Shown here: piece after piece, positions 14,840 to 15,796 of the stretch
How positions within the stretch are numbered: the first letter of the stretch is position 1
Layout of the letters: each line of letters opens with the position of its first letter
Made by a program: the position numbers and the translations under genes
The notes under the pieces: model-generated
What the model was told of the DNA's origin: nothing
Database searches by the model: none
What the model saw: only the letters and a program-made list of their open reading frames with translations
NCBI GenBank assembly: GCA_027024305.1
Contig: JALVSO010000029.1
Span: 1-15,796 of the forward strand
Source: Candidatus Parcubacteria bacterium
Lineage (GTDB): Bacteria; Patescibacteriota; Minisyncoccia; Phycocordibacterales; GCA-2747955
DNA: 15,796 nucleotides
Direction of reading: 5' to 3'

Positions 14840-15545
14840 AAAGTTCCAGGATAAATTTTTCCAAGGAGTCTTTTAAATTCAGACCGGATTGGCGGGATTG
14901 GTTATAAAGGGAAACCAGCTGAAAGGTTTTTTCTTCGGCCTCTCCGGCCTTTCATTTATTTTTTAGAGCCGAAATGGCCTTTTTATAGGGATAAGCTTTC
15001 AGACCGCTTTCTTTTTCGGAAAACTTTTCCGCCAAGATTAGGCTTTTTAGAGAGAAAAATAAGGTGGAGAAAATCCTTTCCGCCGGCAGGTCGGAATTTA
15101 AAGCTTGATGATATTTTAATCAAAGAGCTTTCTTATTTTTATTTTGCAACTCATCGGAAAGGGAAAAAGGATTAAATTCCTTTTTATCAAGATTGAACTC
15201 TTCAAAGAGATAGGATTTTTCTCTCAATATTTTTTTTTCCGCAGCTCCCACCTTGTCCAGAGTCAGAATAAAAGCATTTTCCGATGAAGCAAATTCGTCA
15301 ATTCTTTCCAAAAAAATATTTTTAATTTTGACTTTTTGAAAGATATTGGAAAAAAGATAAATATTTTTTGATTCAAAAAGGCCCCCCACCGTGTTCAGAG
15401 ATTCTTCCAGTTTTTCTTCATTTAAATCCAAAAAATCCCAATGGATAAAATTGGCATCGGGCTTTTTCTTTTTCAGCCCGGCCATAACGCTTTTTAACTT
15501 TTTTTGTCTTTTGGAAAAATTATCTCCCAGGATGGTGAATAGCAT
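14838..15545 (-). CDS. holA: HolA-like DNA polymerase III delta subunit (short form)
   Basis: A probable clamp-loader delta subunit, 235 residues against about 340 in E. coli. It starts MLFTILGDNFSKRQKKL and continues with GGLFESKNIYLF, FILTLDKVGAAEKK and NPFSLSDELQNKNKKALW. That run follows the HolA pattern of a sensor-like strand and then the domain III helices. The C-terminal part (IFSTLFFSLKSLILAEKF, YPYKKAISALKNKW, ...LNLKDSLEKFILEL) fits the delta collar domain. TGA at 15120-15122 and 14952-14954 are Trp 142 and 198. A Walker A motif is absent, as expected for delta. The match rests on overall pattern rather than a sharp motif, so it is less certain than the other calls. A TAAAAT lies 6 bases before the ATG. 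Confidence 0.6.
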
Positions 15546-15551
15546 AGGGCT

Positions 15552-15557
15552 ATTTTA
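15552..15557 (-). promoter_or_regulatory. -10 box of the HolA-like gene, leaderless configuration
   Basis: On the minus strand this reads TGGTAAAAT with 6 bases before the ATG at 15545. The expected transcription start lies at or next to the start codon. Confidence 0.5.
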
Positions 15558-15587
15558 CCATGAAAGGCTTTTGTTAGAATACAAAAC

Positions 15588-15616
15588 TTGACTTTTACTT
15601 ACACTCATACTATTAT
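15588..15616 (+). promoter_or_regulatory. Canonical promoter of the last gene
   Basis: TTGACT (15588-15593), a 17-base spacer, then TATTAT (15611-15616). The leader would be about 31 bases. GAGGTG (15644-15649) is a Shine-Dalgarno sequence 4 bases before ATG 15654. Confidence 0.65.
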
Positions 15617-15653
15617 ACAATTTGGTTTTAACAACACAAAGACGAGGTGTCTA

Positions 15654-15796
15654 ATGATCACGATAAAAGATTTTGCCGAGGAAAAAATTAAGAGAGTGGA
15701 GCTTGGCCACAATGGAGACATTCCTCACCTTCGAATTTGGCTGGACGAGGTCGCTGAAGAAGAGAGGATAAGAATCCTGACTATTTTTTCGGCCGT
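15654..15796 (+). CDS. Hypothetical protein, 5' part only
   Basis: The first 47 residues of a gene that runs off the window. I do not recognise it. The visible part begins MITIKDFAEEKIKR, is charged and mostly helical in character, and carries no signal peptide or Cys motif. Its only Trp so far is TGG. It has a canonical promoter and a Shine-Dalgarno sequence, like the four-Cys hypothetical at 10873 and unlike most genes here. Confidence 0.65.
   Translation, partial: MITIKDFAEEKIKRVELGHNGDIPHLRIWLDEVAEEERIRILTIFSA

Noticed and set aside
1..15796. CRISPR array or tandem repeats
   Set aside because: The repeats found are two distant copies of a palindrome and scattered inverted repeats, with no regular spacing.

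Overview
The window reads as a chromosomal stretch from a patescibacterium (Candidate Phyla Radiation) that decodes UGA as tryptophan. In nearly every gene, in-frame TGA codons interrupt what are otherwise intact, recognisable proteins. Wherever the family is conserved, the TGA falls on an invariant or expected Trp: four sites in ThrRS, the WPGP motif of TsaC, the GIDWK start of the ATP synthase b subunit, and GDIWD in the DUF2238 protein. Counting by eye over the gene models below gives about 34 TGA and 27 TGG Trp codons. None of the 18 genes that end inside the window stops at TGA (14 TAA, 4 TAG). Patescibacterial affiliation is inferred from the gene set (DUF2207 protein with a Gly/Ser-rich tail ending in Trp, LemA, VKOR plus a thioredoxin-CcdA fusion, short HolA-like protein, ThrRS without a TGS domain) and low GC, roughly 40% by eye. 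The code known for Absconditabacteria and Gracilibacteria is UGA = Gly, which does not fit here. Mollicutes use UGA = Trp but their usual gene content does not match.

Layout. 1-156: first copy of a palindromic repeat. 203-4021 (+): thrS, a DUF3800 protein, tlyA and tsaC, serving tRNA charging, rRNA 2'-O-methylation and t6A tRNA modification. 4022-4319: convergent intergenic region full of inverted repeats. 4320-6135 (-): a secreted thioredoxin fused to a CcdA/DsbD-like membrane domain, then VKOR, together an extracytoplasmic thiol redox pair. 6183-8914 (+): DUF2207 membrane protein and LemA, separated by a GC-rich hairpin and the second palindromic repeat. 8915-9280: terminator, another inverted-repeat element and a duplicated terminator/promoter stretch. 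9281-10794 (+): DAHP synthase and a membrane-anchored rhodanese with an apparent one-base frameshift. 10873-11334 (+): four-Cys hypothetical. 11409-13013 (+): ATP synthase a, c and b subunits, with atpB and atpEF apparently separately promoted. 13065-14765 (+): DUF1622, DUF2238/YjdF and pyrH. 14838-15545 (-): HolA-like delta subunit. 15654-end (+): start of an unknown gene.

Expression signals fall into two classes. Many genes have a -10 box (TAAAAT or TATAAT) only 6-10 bases before the start codon, implying leaderless or almost leaderless mRNAs. Two genes (10873 and 15654) instead have canonical -35/-10 promoters, leaders of about 30-40 bases and Shine-Dalgarno sequences, and these carry no TGA codons. 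No tRNA, rRNA, CRISPR array, phage or transposase gene was seen.
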